Shown here in pieces: positions 1 through 6,106 of a DNA stretch of 14,306 bases. Position numbers and translations under genes: made by a program. The notes below the pieces were generated by a model. The model was not told where the DNA came from and did not search any database. It saw nothing but the letters and a program-made list of their open reading frames with translations. The first letter of the stretch is position 1. Each line of letters begins with the position of its first letter. Origin of the DNA: Vulcanimicrobiota bacterium (GTDB lineage Bacteria > Vulcanimicrobiota > Vulcanimicrobiia > Vulcanimicrobiales > Vulcanimicrobiaceae); contig JAFAMS010000395.1 of assembly GCA_019233165.1 (NCBI GenBank), forward strand, positions 1 through 14,306. The letters run 5' to 3'.

Positions 1-554
1 CGCAGCACGTCGGCGGTCGTGTTGCTGTGCATGAAGCCGCCCGTGTCGGTCATGATCGTGGTGAGCAAGCAGGTCGCGATCTCCGGCGTGATCGTCACGG
101 GCAGCTCGCGCAGGAGCCGCATGACGCAGGTGCCGGTCGAGCATTCGGTTTCGAGCACGTAGTTGAACGCGCCGAAGCGCTCATTGCCGAGATGATGGTC
201 GATGTCCAGGATGTTCTCGCGCCGAAGCGGCGGCAACGATTCGCCGCCGCGCGCCGTATTGCTCATGTCGCAAAAGACGAAGAGCGCGTCGGCGGGCAAG
301 TCGGGCGGAAGCGCGCGCGTCACGAGCTCCGAGTCCGGAAGGAAGCGCAGATTACGCGGGATCGTCTCGTCTTGGAAGTACCACACGCGCTTGCCGAGCT
401 GCTTGAGCGCGAGCCCCAAGGCGAGACCCGCGCCGAGCGTGTCGCCGTCGGGCTTCTGATGCGAGACCATCACGAAATGGGTCCGCCGCAGCAGCTCGGC
501 GACGACCTCTTGCGCCGTGCTCGAAACCCCCGGCTGCGTCAGCGTCTCGCTCAC
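1..554 (-). CDS. nrnA: DHH-family phosphoesterase, NrnA-like oligoribonuclease/pAp phosphatase (partial, 3' end outside window)
   Basis: This is the N-terminal 184 codons of a DHH phosphoesterase; the C-terminal DHHA1 part lies beyond base 1. I translated it from a GTG at 554, whose GTGA overlaps the rbfA stop by 4 bases. Visible metal-site motifs are SHQKPDGDTLGA (residues 31-42, His32/Asp36/Asp38), CDMSNT (95-100, Asp96), the family-naming DIDHH (117-121) and TDTGGF (169-174). Family members use manganese to degrade short RNA oligonucleotides (nanoRNA) and, in NrnA, to dephosphorylate pAp; they act in the cytoplasm. The position directly after rbfA in an infB operon is typical of NrnA in many Gram-positive and deep-branching bacteria. 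With the DHHA1 domain unseen, a related c-di-AMP/pGpG-type DHH phosphodiesterase cannot be fully excluded, but no GGDEF, PAS or membrane segment precedes the DHH domain here. Confidence 0.9.
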   Translation of the reverse strand, partial: MSETLTQPGVSSTAQEVVAELLRRTHFVMVSHQKPDGDTLGAGLALGLALKQLGKRVWYFQDETIPRNLRFLPDSELVTRALPPDLPADALFVFCDMSNTARGGESLPPLRRENILDIDHHLGNERFGAFNYVLETECSTGTCVMRLLRELPVTITPEIATCLLTTIMTDTGGFMHSNTTADVL

Positions 555-913
555 TCGTTCGCCTCTGCCGCGCGCGCGGCGACCGCATCGAGCGTGCGGC
601 TGAGCTCGATCGCCCGCTCCGTCGAGCGGTCCTCGATGAAGATCAGCTCCGGCGTGTGTCGCAGGTCGATCTCTTTGCCGAGCTCGCCGCGGATGAAGCG
701 ACGGCCGGAATCCAGCGCGTCCATCGATTGGCGCGCGACGTGACGGTCCCCGATCACGGAGATGTACACCTTACATTGCTTCATGTCGGCAGCAATCTCG
801 CAGCGCGTCACCGTAACGAACCCAAGACGCGGATCTTTCACGTCCTCGGCTATGATCTTCGCAAGCACGCGCTGGATCTCATGATCGATGCGGCCCCGGC
901 GCTGCGGTTTCAC
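551..913 (-). CDS. rbfA: Ribosome-binding factor A (30S maturation factor)
   Basis: A 120-residue RbfA, a KH-fold protein that binds the 30S subunit and helps mature the 5' end of 16S rRNA. The core is easy to recognise: DPRLGFVTVTRCEI (residues 28-41), then RHTPELIFIEDRSTER (85-100). I chose the GTG at 913 (MKPQRRGRIDHEIQ...) because RbfA proteins normally begin just before this first helix and a GGAG lies about 11 bases upstream. The frame stays open back to an ATG at 1024, but that 37-codon extension is encoded by the hairpin-rich block 930-1102 and looks unlike any RbfA N-terminus. The stop TGA overlaps the next gene's GTG by 4 bases. Whether the extended form is ever made is unknown. Confidence 0.93.
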   Translation of the reverse strand: MKPQRRGRIDHEIQRVLAKIIAEDVKDPRLGFVTVTRCEIAADMKQCKVYISVIGDRHVARQSMDALDSGRRFIRGELGKEIDLRHTPELIFIEDRSTERAIELSRTLDAVAARAAEANE

Positions 914-915
914 GA

Positions 916-929
916 ATTCTTGCGCTCCA
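916..929. repeat. 14-bp direct repeat, copy 1 (rbfA side)
   Basis: ATTCTTGCGCTCCA on the plus strand, identical to 1103-1116. On the minus strand it reads TGGAGCGCAAGAAT and is followed by TCGTGA. In the frame of the 77-residue gene this would give Leu-Glu-Arg-Lys-Asn-Ser-stop, with the TGA overlapping the rbfA GTG. That suggests this copy is the original 3' end of the upstream gene. Confidence 0.8.
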
Positions 930-962
930 GTTTGAAAGGCGCTCCGCCCCAGGCTCCGCGCC

Positions 963-984
963 CCCCACGCGCTTGCGCGTGGGG
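963..984. repeat. Perfect inverted repeat CCCCACGCGC-TT-GCGCGTGGGG
   Basis: Ten-base arms match without mismatch around a two-base centre. As RNA it would form a 9-bp GC-rich stem with a 4-base loop in either orientation. Neither side is followed by a clear T-run, so it is not a convincing intrinsic terminator and fits better as part of the inserted block. It lies about 50 bases upstream of the rbfA start. Confidence 0.7.
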
Positions 985-1008
985 CCCCCATTTGCGCGGC
1001 CCTTTCTT

Positions 1009-1028
1009 CATCGTGCTTTGGCACGATG
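1009..1028. repeat. Perfect hairpin CATCGTGC-TTTG-GCACGATG
   Basis: An 8-bp stem with a 4-base loop, the second strong hairpin of the block between the 77-residue gene and rbfA. On the minus strand it is followed by AAGAAAG, not a T-run, so termination is not suggested. The ATG at 1024 that would give an extended RbfA lies inside this hairpin, which makes that start less likely. Confidence 0.65.
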
Positions 1029-1093
1029 CCCCGTGGTGGGCCGCAACGACATTGTTGCCTTTGCGGAGTGTCGCGCTCGCTTCGCTCGCGATA

Positions 1094-1327
1094 TTAGCGT
1101 GCATTCTTGCGCTCCAAATACAAGCGCACGCCGAAGGCGCCCATCGTTACCCAGAAGACGAGGCACGCCGCCCAGAACCACGAGAGCAGATGCGTGCGTG
1201 GGGAGCGTGCGGTGATGACGAGCTCGAAGGCGGAGATGACGATCCAGACGAGCGTGAGGATGACGCGCCAGCGGAACCGCCGGGCGCCGACCTCGCCGCC
1301 GTCACCGAAGTAGTACCGCTGGATCAC
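1094..1327 (-). CDS. Small two-helix membrane protein of unknown function
   Basis: I do not recognise this 77-residue protein. It begins at a GTG one base after the infB stop (TAG-A-GTG) and reads MIQRYYFGDGGEVGARRFRW, then two hydrophobic helices at about residues 21-40 and 47-69, with a basic stretch between them and a basic tail (LERKNAR). It probably sits in the inner membrane. Support for it being real comes from the tight spacing to infB, the absence of any other gene in 1094-1327 and the membrane-like hydrophobicity pattern. Ribosome-binding signal is weak, so translational coupling to infB is likely. Its 3' end carries one copy of the 14-base direct repeat, and the last residues may have been altered by insertion of the following block; the older C-terminus may have been LERKNS. 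No function can be assigned. Confidence 0.7.
   Translation of the reverse strand: MIQRYYFGDGGEVGARRFRWRVILTLVWIVISAFELVITARSPRTHLLSWFWAACLVFWVTMGAFGVRLYLERKNAR
1103..1116. repeat. 14-bp direct repeat, copy 2 (inside the 77-residue gene)
   Basis: This copy is identical to 916-929 and lies 187 bases away. Here it encodes the LERKN near the C-terminus of the 77-residue membrane protein, which then reads on for two more residues to TAA at 1094. It is consistent with a target-site duplication generated when the block between the copies was inserted, or with a local duplication. Confidence 0.8.
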
Positions 1328-1328
1328 T

Positions 1329-4022
1329 CTAGGCGGTCGCCATCTCCGGTGCGACGAGCTCCGAGGTATACGCCTCGATGACGTCGCCCTTCTTCAGATC
1401 CTGATACTTGGCGACCTGAACGCCGCACTCGAAGTTCTCTTGAACCTCGCGAACGTCGTCCTTGAAGCGGCGCAGCGATTCGAGCTCGCCCTCGAAGACG
1501 ACGGCCGAATCCCGCAGGATCCGAACTTTCGCGTTGCGCGTGAGCTTCCCGGACTGCACGTAGCAGCCCGCGATCGTCCCGACCTTCGAGACCTTGAAGA
1601 CTTCGCGGACTTCGGCGCGGCCGAGCACGACCTCGCGGAACTTCGGCTCGAGCATCCCTACCATCGCCTTCTTGAGGTCGTTCTCGACGTCGTAGATGAC
1701 TTGATAGAAACGCAGGTCGACTTGTTCGGAGGTCGCCAGGCGCTTCACCGTCTCGTCGGGGCGGATGTTGAATCCGATCAGCACGGCGTTCGAAGCGCTC
1801 GCCAGATTGACGTCGTTCGGCGTGATCGCACCGACGCCGGCGAAGATCACGCGGATGTTCACCTCGGCGGTCGAGAGCGACTCGACGCGCGCGCGAAGCG
1901 CCTCGACGGAGCCTTGTCCGTCGGCCTTGATCACGAGATTGAGCGTCTTGGCGCCGCCGTCGGCCGCCATCTGCATGAACGTCTCCAGCGTGATCTTCGG
2001 TCCGCTCGAGGTTTGAATGCGAACGTCCCGGCGCTTCGTGCTTCGCTTCGCCGCGGCTTCCCGCGCGACGCGCTCGTCCGAGACGACCATCAACGTGTCG
2101 CCGGCCGAGGGGACGTCGGAGAGTCCCATCACCTCGACCGGGATCGACGGCCCGGCCTTCTTCACTTGCTTCCCTTTGTCGTCGAGGAGCGCGCGAATCT
2201 TTCCGTAGCTGCCTCCGACGACGACGACGTCGCCGACGCGCAGCGTCCCGTTTTGGATGAGGACGGTCGCGACCGCACCGCGTCCGCGGTCGAGCGCCGA
2301 TTCGATAACCACGCCGGTCGCGCGGCGATTCTTGTTCGCTTTCAGATCGAGGATATCGGCTTCGAGTAAGACCGTTTCGAGCAGCGAGTCGATCCCGTCG
2401 CCGGTCCGCGCCGATACCGGAACCATCTCGACTTTCCCGCCCCAGTCGACGGGCTGCAGGCCCTGCTCGCTGAGCTGCGTCTTGACCTGATCCGGATTCG
2501 CACCGGGCTTGTCGATCTTGTTGATCGCAACGACGATCGGAACTTCGGCGGCGCGGATGTGGCTGATCGCCTCGACCGTTTGCGGCATGACGCCGTCGTC
2601 GGCGGCGACGACGAGAACTGCCACGTCCGTAGCTTTCGCGCCGCGCGCGCGCATCGCGGTGAACGCTTCGTGGCCGGGCGTGTCGATGAACGTGATCTTC
2701 CGGTCGTTCTTCTCGACCGTGTACGCGCCGATCCGCTGGGTGATCCCGCCGGCCTCGCCGGCTGCGACGTTCGCTTCGCGGATCTTATCGAGCAACGAAG
2801 TCTTGCCGTGATCGACGTGGCCGAGAACGGTGACGACCGGCGGCCGCTGCGTCATCAGCTCGGGACGGTCTTCTTCCTGCTCGACGACGACTTCTTCGCC
2901 GGCCTCTTTGACGATCGCCTCAAAGCCGAACTTGCGCGCGACTTGGATCGCAGTCTCGCTCGGAATGTTTTGATTGATCGTCGCCATCGTGCCCATCTTG
3001 ATGAGCTCTTTGATGATGTCTTTGGCAGGGACGATCATCGAAGTCGCGAGCTCCTGAACGGTCAGAACGTCCGGAATCTCGATCTTCTCGAGCTTCGCAG
3101 GGGGCGTCGCCGGCGCCGCGTCGAGCGAGCCGCGCTTCTTTTGGTTGCGCGTCTTCTCGAGGAGCAGCTCTTTCTCGCGGTCCTTCTTCGACTGCTTGTC
3201 GTCACGGTCGCGCGGCGTGCTGCGCCCGTCGCGGGCGCCGCCCGACGGCGTGGGGCCTCCCGCGGGTGTGAGCGGTTGGCCGCCGGGACGCGGTCCCATC
3301 GGGCGCGGACCGGGCGGGAGCGGGCGGAACGGGCCGTTTCCGGCCGGCCGGGGGCGCCCTGCGGGGGCGCCTGGCCGAGGCTGCGGCTGCTGCAGCGGAC
3401 GCGCTTGGTAGCCCTGTCCGGGGAACCCGGGTTGCCCGGGACGCGGCGCGACTCCGGGACGACCGGGAAGCCCGACCTGCGGGCCCGGGGCGGCCGATGT
3501 GGGTCCGTGACCGTTCCGCTGCTGCCCAGGCGGCGCGGCAGGCGGAGCGATCGACGTCTGTCCGCGCGGGACCGGGCGCAGCTGAGGGATCGGCGCCTCG
3601 GGAGGCGCGCTCGGCCGCACGGGAGGCCGCGCTTGCGGGGGCGGCGCGGCAGCCTGCGCCGCCGGTTGCGACGCGGGCGTGGCCGGGGACTGCGGAGCGG
3701 GACGAGGCGCACGCTTCTGGGGAGCGACCGGCTTCAGCGTGGGGACCGGTTCGGCGGCGACCGCGGCGGGGGGCGCCGGCGGTATCTCCGGCGGGGCGCT
3801 GGTCCGTTTGGCGGGCGCTGCCGGCTTCGCGGCCGGGGCCTCCGCCTTCGCCGCCGCTTTCGCCTTGAGCTGCGCGCGCAACAGGTCGGCGATCTTGTCG
3901 TCGACGATGCTGAGCTGATTCTTTGCCTCGAGGCCGAGCCGCCCGAACAGGGCGACGAGATCCTTCGAGGTCATACCGAGCTCTTTTGCGAGCTCGAATA
4001 TCCGCACTTTACCGGTTGCCAT
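1329..4022 (-). CDS. infB: Translation initiation factor IF-2
   Basis: An 897-residue IF-2, the GTPase that places fMet-tRNA on the 30S subunit and promotes subunit joining. In order: a first IF2_N helical domain (about 1-50), a very long Pro/Ala/Gly/Arg/Gln linker (about 51-270), a charged Lys/Glu-rich helix (about 275-300), a second IF2_N domain (about 313-365), then the G domain with G1 GHVDHGKT (401-408), G3 DTPG (447-450), G4 NKID (501-504) and G5 SAR (537-539). Domains II, III and C2 follow to the C-terminus. I start at the ATG at 4022 ([16 protein letters not shown]), which has AAGGA five bases upstream; the frame remains open 17 codons further without family similarity. A 55-base gap separates it from rnpM, and the usual ylxQ gene is absent there. 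Confidence 0.98.
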   Translation of the reverse strand: MATGKVRIFELAKELGMTSKDLVALFGRLGLEAKNQLSIVDDKIADLLRAQLKAKAAAKAEAPAAKPAAPAKRTSAPPEIPPAPPAAVAAEPVPTLKPVAPQKRAPRPAPQSPATPASQPAAQAAAPPPQARPPVRPSAPPEAPIPQLRPVPRGQTSIAPPAAPPGQQRNGHGPTSAAPGPQVGLPGRPGVAPRPGQPGFPGQGYQARPLQQPQPRPGAPAGRPRPAGNGPFRPLPPGPRPMGPRPGGQPLTPAGGPTPSGGARDGRSTPRDRDDKQSKKDREKELLLEKTRNQKKRGSLDAAPATPPAKLEKIEIPDVLTVQELATSMIVPAKDIIKELIKMGTMATINQNIPSETAIQVARKFGFEAIVKEAGEEVVVEQEEDRPELMTQRPPVVTVLGHVDHGKTSLLDKIREANVAAGEAGGITQRIGAYTVEKNDRKITFIDTPGHEAFTAMRARGAKATDVAVLVVAADDGVMPQTVEAISHIRAAEVPIVVAINKIDKPGANPDQVKTQLSEQGLQPVDWGGKVEMVPVSARTGDGIDSLLETVLLEADILDLKANKNRRATGVVIESALDRGRGAVATVLIQNGTLRVGDVVVVGGSYGKIRALLDDKGKQVKKAGPSIPVEVMGLSDVPSAGDTLMVVSDERVAREAAAKRSTKRRDVRIQTSSGPKITLETFMQMAADGGAKTLNLVIKADGQGSVEALRARVESLSTAEVNIRVIFAGVGAITPNDVNLASASNAVLIGFNIRPDETVKRLATSEQVDLRFYQVIYDVENDLKKAMVGMLEPKFREVVLGRAEVREVFKVSKVGTIAGCYVQSGKLTRNAKVRILRDSAVVFEGELESLRRFKDDVREVQENFECGVQVAKYQDLKKGDVIEAYTSELVAPEMATA

Positions 4023-4077
4023 AGAGTCCTTTAGTGAGACCCGCGCGGAACCCAAACGGCTTCGTGCGGGCAAGAGG

Positions 4078-4314
4078 TTAGTTTAGCATATCGCTGCTCG
4101 TCTTGAGAAACTCGGCGGCGGAGGCCGCCAAGCCGGGATACCGTTTGTTCTTCGCCACGCGCTCGGCGCACTTCGCCGAGCAGAGGTATGCGCCGCGTCC
4201 GGGCTGCCGGCTCCCTCGATCGGCTACCCAGCCGCCGCTCGCCCGCGTGAAGCGGCGCATCGCGCGTTGCTCCCGCCGCTCGCGACAGCCCACGCACGTT
4301 CGAGTCGGTAGCAC
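4078..4314 (-). CDS. rnpM: RnpM/YlxR, RNase P modulator (DUF448)
   Basis: A 78-residue YlxR-family protein. It contains CVGC (residues 7-10), the RRFTR strand (20-24) and GRGAYLCSAKC (39-49), the characteristic motifs of this small family, which in Bacillus binds RNase P RNA and modulates its activity. The start is a GTG at 4314 that shares its G with the nusA stop (TAGTG); no in-frame ATG exists nearby. The location between nusA and infB is the family's usual place. Four cysteine-containing positions are partly retained (Cys7, Cys10, Cys45, Cys49), which could support a metal site, though that is inference. Confidence 0.92.
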   Translation of the reverse strand: MLPTRTCVGCRERREQRAMRRFTRASGGWVADRGSRQPGRGAYLCSAKCAERVAKNKRYPGLAASAAEFLKTSSDMLN

Positions 4315-5510
4315 TACTGCTCGAACATCTCTTTCTTGATCTCTTCGAGCCGGCGCAACAACTCGGGATCGACCGACTCGCCCTCGACCGCCGGCTCCGC
4401 GCCTTCCGCGACGACCTCGGTCTCGACGGCCTCGACGACGCCTTCGCGTTCCGCGCGCTCGGAGAGATAGCGGCCGCGATTCTCTTCGGCTTCCGACTCG
4501 CCGGTGATGTCGAGCCGCCAACCGCAAAGCCGCGCGGCGAGCCGCACGTTTTGGCCTTCGCGCCCGATCGCCAGCGAAAGCTGATAATCGGGAACGGTGA
4601 CGAGAGCGACGCCGTCGTCCTCGAAGAGCTCCACACCGATCACCTTCGCCGGAGCGAGCGCGTTCTGGATGAACGTGTTCGCGTCGGGAGCCCAGCGGAT
4701 CACGTCGATCTTTTCGCCGCGCAGCTCGTCCGAAACGCTCGCGATCCGGCTCGATTTCGGGCCTAGGCACGCGCCGACCGCGTCGATCTCGGGACGGTGT
4801 GAGTGGACCGCGACTTTCGTGCGGCTCCCGGCTTCGCGGGCGATCGCCATGATCTCGACGATGTCGTCGCGGATCTCCGGGACTTGGTTCTCGAGCAGAC
4901 GCTGGACTAATCCCTCGGCAGCTCGCGAGAGGACGACGAGCGGACCTTTGGGACTCTTGCGAACGTCGAGCACGTAGGCGCGAATTCGATCGTTGATCCG
5001 ATAGTTTTCACGGTGAACCTGCTCGGAGAGAGGGAGCAGCGCTTCGTGCTTGCCGTCGAGCAGAACGTACATGTTACGTTGCTCGTACCGTTGGACGACG
5101 CCCATGACGATGTCGTGCAGCTTCGCGCTGTACGTGTTGAAGATCGTGTCGCGCTCCGCCTCGCGGATGCGTTGCACGATCACCTGCTTCGCCGTCTGCG
5201 CGGCGATCCGGCCGAAATCTTTCGGGGTCACTTCTTCGTCGAAGAAATCCCCCGGCTCGTACCGGCCGCCGGCCTGTTTCTTGCTGATCTCGAGCTTCGG
5301 GTCGGCGACTTCCTCGACGACGTTGCGGCGGTGATAGACCTTGTACTCGCCGCTCTGGCGGTCGATCGTCACGATCGCGTTCGCGTCGCTGCCGTAATTT
5401 CGCTTGTACGCCGAGATGAGCGCCGCTTCGAGCGCTTCGAGCAGCATTTCAAAGCCGATCCCGCGTTCGGTTTCGATCTCTTTGAGTGCCGAAAGCATTT
5501 CCGTGTTCAT
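4314..5510 (-). CDS. nusA: Transcription termination/antitermination factor NusA
   Basis: A 398-residue NusA that binds RNA polymerase and nascent RNA to control pausing, termination and antitermination. The N-terminal polymerase-binding domain spans about 1-125 (MNTEMLSALKEIETERGIGF...), followed by an S1 domain (about 132-200), then KH domains with GACLGPKSSRIASVSDEL (246-263) and LSLAIGREGQNVRLAARL (311-328). An acidic tail ends in LEEIKKEMFEQ; the extra acidic repeats of gamma-proteobacterial NusA are absent, as in most bacteria. The ATG at 5510 overlaps the rimP stop as ATGA. The reading frame stays open far upstream, opposite other genes, but the family start is unambiguous. There is no strong ribosome-binding site, which fits coupling to rimP translation. 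Confidence 0.97.
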   Translation of the reverse strand: MNTEMLSALKEIETERGIGFEMLLEALEAALISAYKRNYGSDANAIVTIDRQSGEYKVYHRRNVVEEVADPKLEISKKQAGGRYEPGDFFDEEVTPKDFGRIAAQTAKQVIVQRIREAERDTIFNTYSAKLHDIVMGVVQRYEQRNMYVLLDGKHEALLPLSEQVHRENYRINDRIRAYVLDVRKSPKGPLVVLSRAAEGLVQRLLENQVPEIRDDIVEIMAIAREAGSRTKVAVHSHRPEIDAVGACLGPKSSRIASVSDELRGEKIDVIRWAPDANTFIQNALAPAKVIGVELFEDDGVALVTVPDYQLSLAIGREGQNVRLAARLCGWRLDITGESEAEENRGRYLSERAEREGVVEAVETEVVAEGAEPAVEGESVDPELLRRLEEIKKEMFEQ

Positions 5511-6010
5511 GGTTTGCGCCGTCTTTCTTGTTTTTCTTTCGTTAGGTCCGCCCGAAAATCGTATTCGAGTTTCGCGTGCTTGATGACCGAGAGCGGAATC
5601 GGCAGCTCGCCCGAAGGCTGTTCGAGGACGACGTTCGTACCGCGCACGCCGGCGAGCTTGCCGCGGTGCGTCTTCGCACCGCAAATCGTCAGGCTGGTGG
5701 TCAGCTTCACGTTCGAACCGACGAAGCGTTCGTAATCCGACGGTCGTACGAGCGGACGCTCGAGTCCGGCCGACTCGACCGAAAGCGTGTACGGATCCGG
5801 GTACGACTCGAGCGCCTCGTTCAATCGCCGCGAGATCCGCTCGCAGGTCGCGACGTCGACGCCGCCGGGCTTGTCGATGACGACCCGAAGGTCGACGCCG
5901 CCGCGCCGTCTGTGCGCCGAGGTCGAAACGATCTCGACGCCGAGCGCCGAGCCGTGCGTGCGTTCGAGCTCGTCCGCGACGCGCTCGAAGGTGCTGATCA
6001 GATCTGCCAT
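5507..6010 (-). CDS. rimP: Ribosome maturation factor RimP
   Basis: A 167-residue RimP, which binds the 30S subunit and is needed for its assembly. Recognisable parts are LRVVIDKPGGVDVATC (about residues 41-56), the helix ERISRRLNEALE after it, and YTLSVESAGLERPL (about 74-87), the family's best conserved stretch; a small beta-barrel C-terminal domain and a basic tail (KEKQERRRKP) follow. I start at the ATG at 6010 (MADLISTFERV), with AGGGG five bases upstream. An upstream in-frame extension of 15 codons would begin inside the leader hairpin region and is not family-like. First gene of the string; promoter and leader features are given separately. Confidence 0.95.
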   Translation of the reverse strand: MADLISTFERVADELERTHGSALGVEIVSTSAHRRRGGVDLRVVIDKPGGVDVATCERISRRLNEALESYPDPYTLSVESAGLERPLVRPSDYERFVGSNVKLTTSLTICGAKTHRGKLAGVRGTNVVLEQPSGELPIPLSVIKHAKLEYDFRADLTKEKQERRRKP

Positions 6011-6029
6011 GACTTCCCCTGACAAGACG

Positions 6030-6049
6030 AAAACGCGCCTTGCGGCGCG
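6030..6049 (-). promoter_or_regulatory. Leader hairpin with GCAA tetraloop and T-run, possible attenuator or 5' mRNA stabiliser
   Basis: On the transcribed strand the leader of rimP reads CGCGCC-GCAA-GGCGCG-TTTT: a perfect 6-bp GC stem closed by a GNRA-type tetraloop and followed at once by four T and then CGTCTTG. That is the form of an intrinsic terminator. Being only about 8 bases after the predicted transcription start, it could instead be a protective 5' stem-loop. The ribosome-binding site AGGGG lies about 13 bases past the hairpin. Confidence 0.5.
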
Positions 6050-6063
6050 CTCCATCGTGGGTC

Positions 6064-6092
6064 ACTATACACCAACTCCGGCGCGTTGGCAA
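6064..6092 (-). promoter_or_regulatory. Sigma-70-type promoter for the rimP-nusA-infB string
   Basis: On the minus strand TTGCCA (6092-6087) and TATAGT (6069-6064) are separated by exactly 17 bases. Each hexamer matches the housekeeping consensus at five of six positions, which stands out in such GC-rich sequence. The predicted start of transcription is near 6057, about 47 bases before the rimP ATG. The promoter lies just downstream of the stop codon of the preceding same-strand gene, so the string need not depend on read-through. Confidence 0.7.
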
Positions 6093-6102
6093 ATGGCGCC
6101 GG
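6078..6102. promoter_or_regulatory. Perfect inverted repeat centred on the -35 box
   Basis: CCGGCGC (6078-6084) and GCGCCGG (6096-6102) form perfect 7-bp arms around an 11-base spacer, and the spacer contains the whole predicted -35 hexamer. It could be an operator for a dimeric regulator of the rimP promoter, or a hairpin at the end of the 6107-7435 transcript. No T-run follows in the transcribed direction, so a plain intrinsic terminator is less likely. Confidence 0.4.
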
Positions 6103-6106
6103 AACG

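Larger units (their letters stand above)
930..1102. repeat. Hairpin-rich block between a 14-bp direct repeat, probable small inserted element
   Basis: This 173-base block is the only sizeable gap inside an otherwise overlapping gene string. It holds a perfect 10-base inverted repeat with a 2-base centre (963-972 / 975-984), a perfect 8-bp stem with a TTTG loop (1009-1016 / 1021-1028), a 5-bp stem (1043-1047 / 1054-1058), a 5-bp pairing GGCGC/GCGCC (938-942 / 958-962) and an iterated CGCTCGCTTCGCTCGCG stretch (1073-1089). It is bounded on both sides by ATTCTTGCGCTCCA. No transposase-like ORF is present and I see no terminal inverted repeat. It resembles a REP/MITE-type non-autonomous palindromic element. 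Only one copy lies in this window, so dispersal in the genome is inference. Confidence 0.55.

Noticed and set aside
914..1024. RbfA extended to the ATG at 1024
   Set aside because: The 37 extra residues come from the hairpin-rich block and the ATG lies within a strong hairpin; RbfA families start near the GTG at 913. Kept as an open possibility only.
930..1102. Block read as an intrinsic terminator between infB and rbfA
   Set aside because: The hairpins are strong but neither is followed by a T-run on the transcribed strand, and rbfA has no obvious promoter of its own.
2559..4034. Plus-strand open frame of 491 codons opposite infB
   Set aside because: Shadow of infB; Arg-rich low-complexity translation with no family motif and no ribosome-binding site of note.
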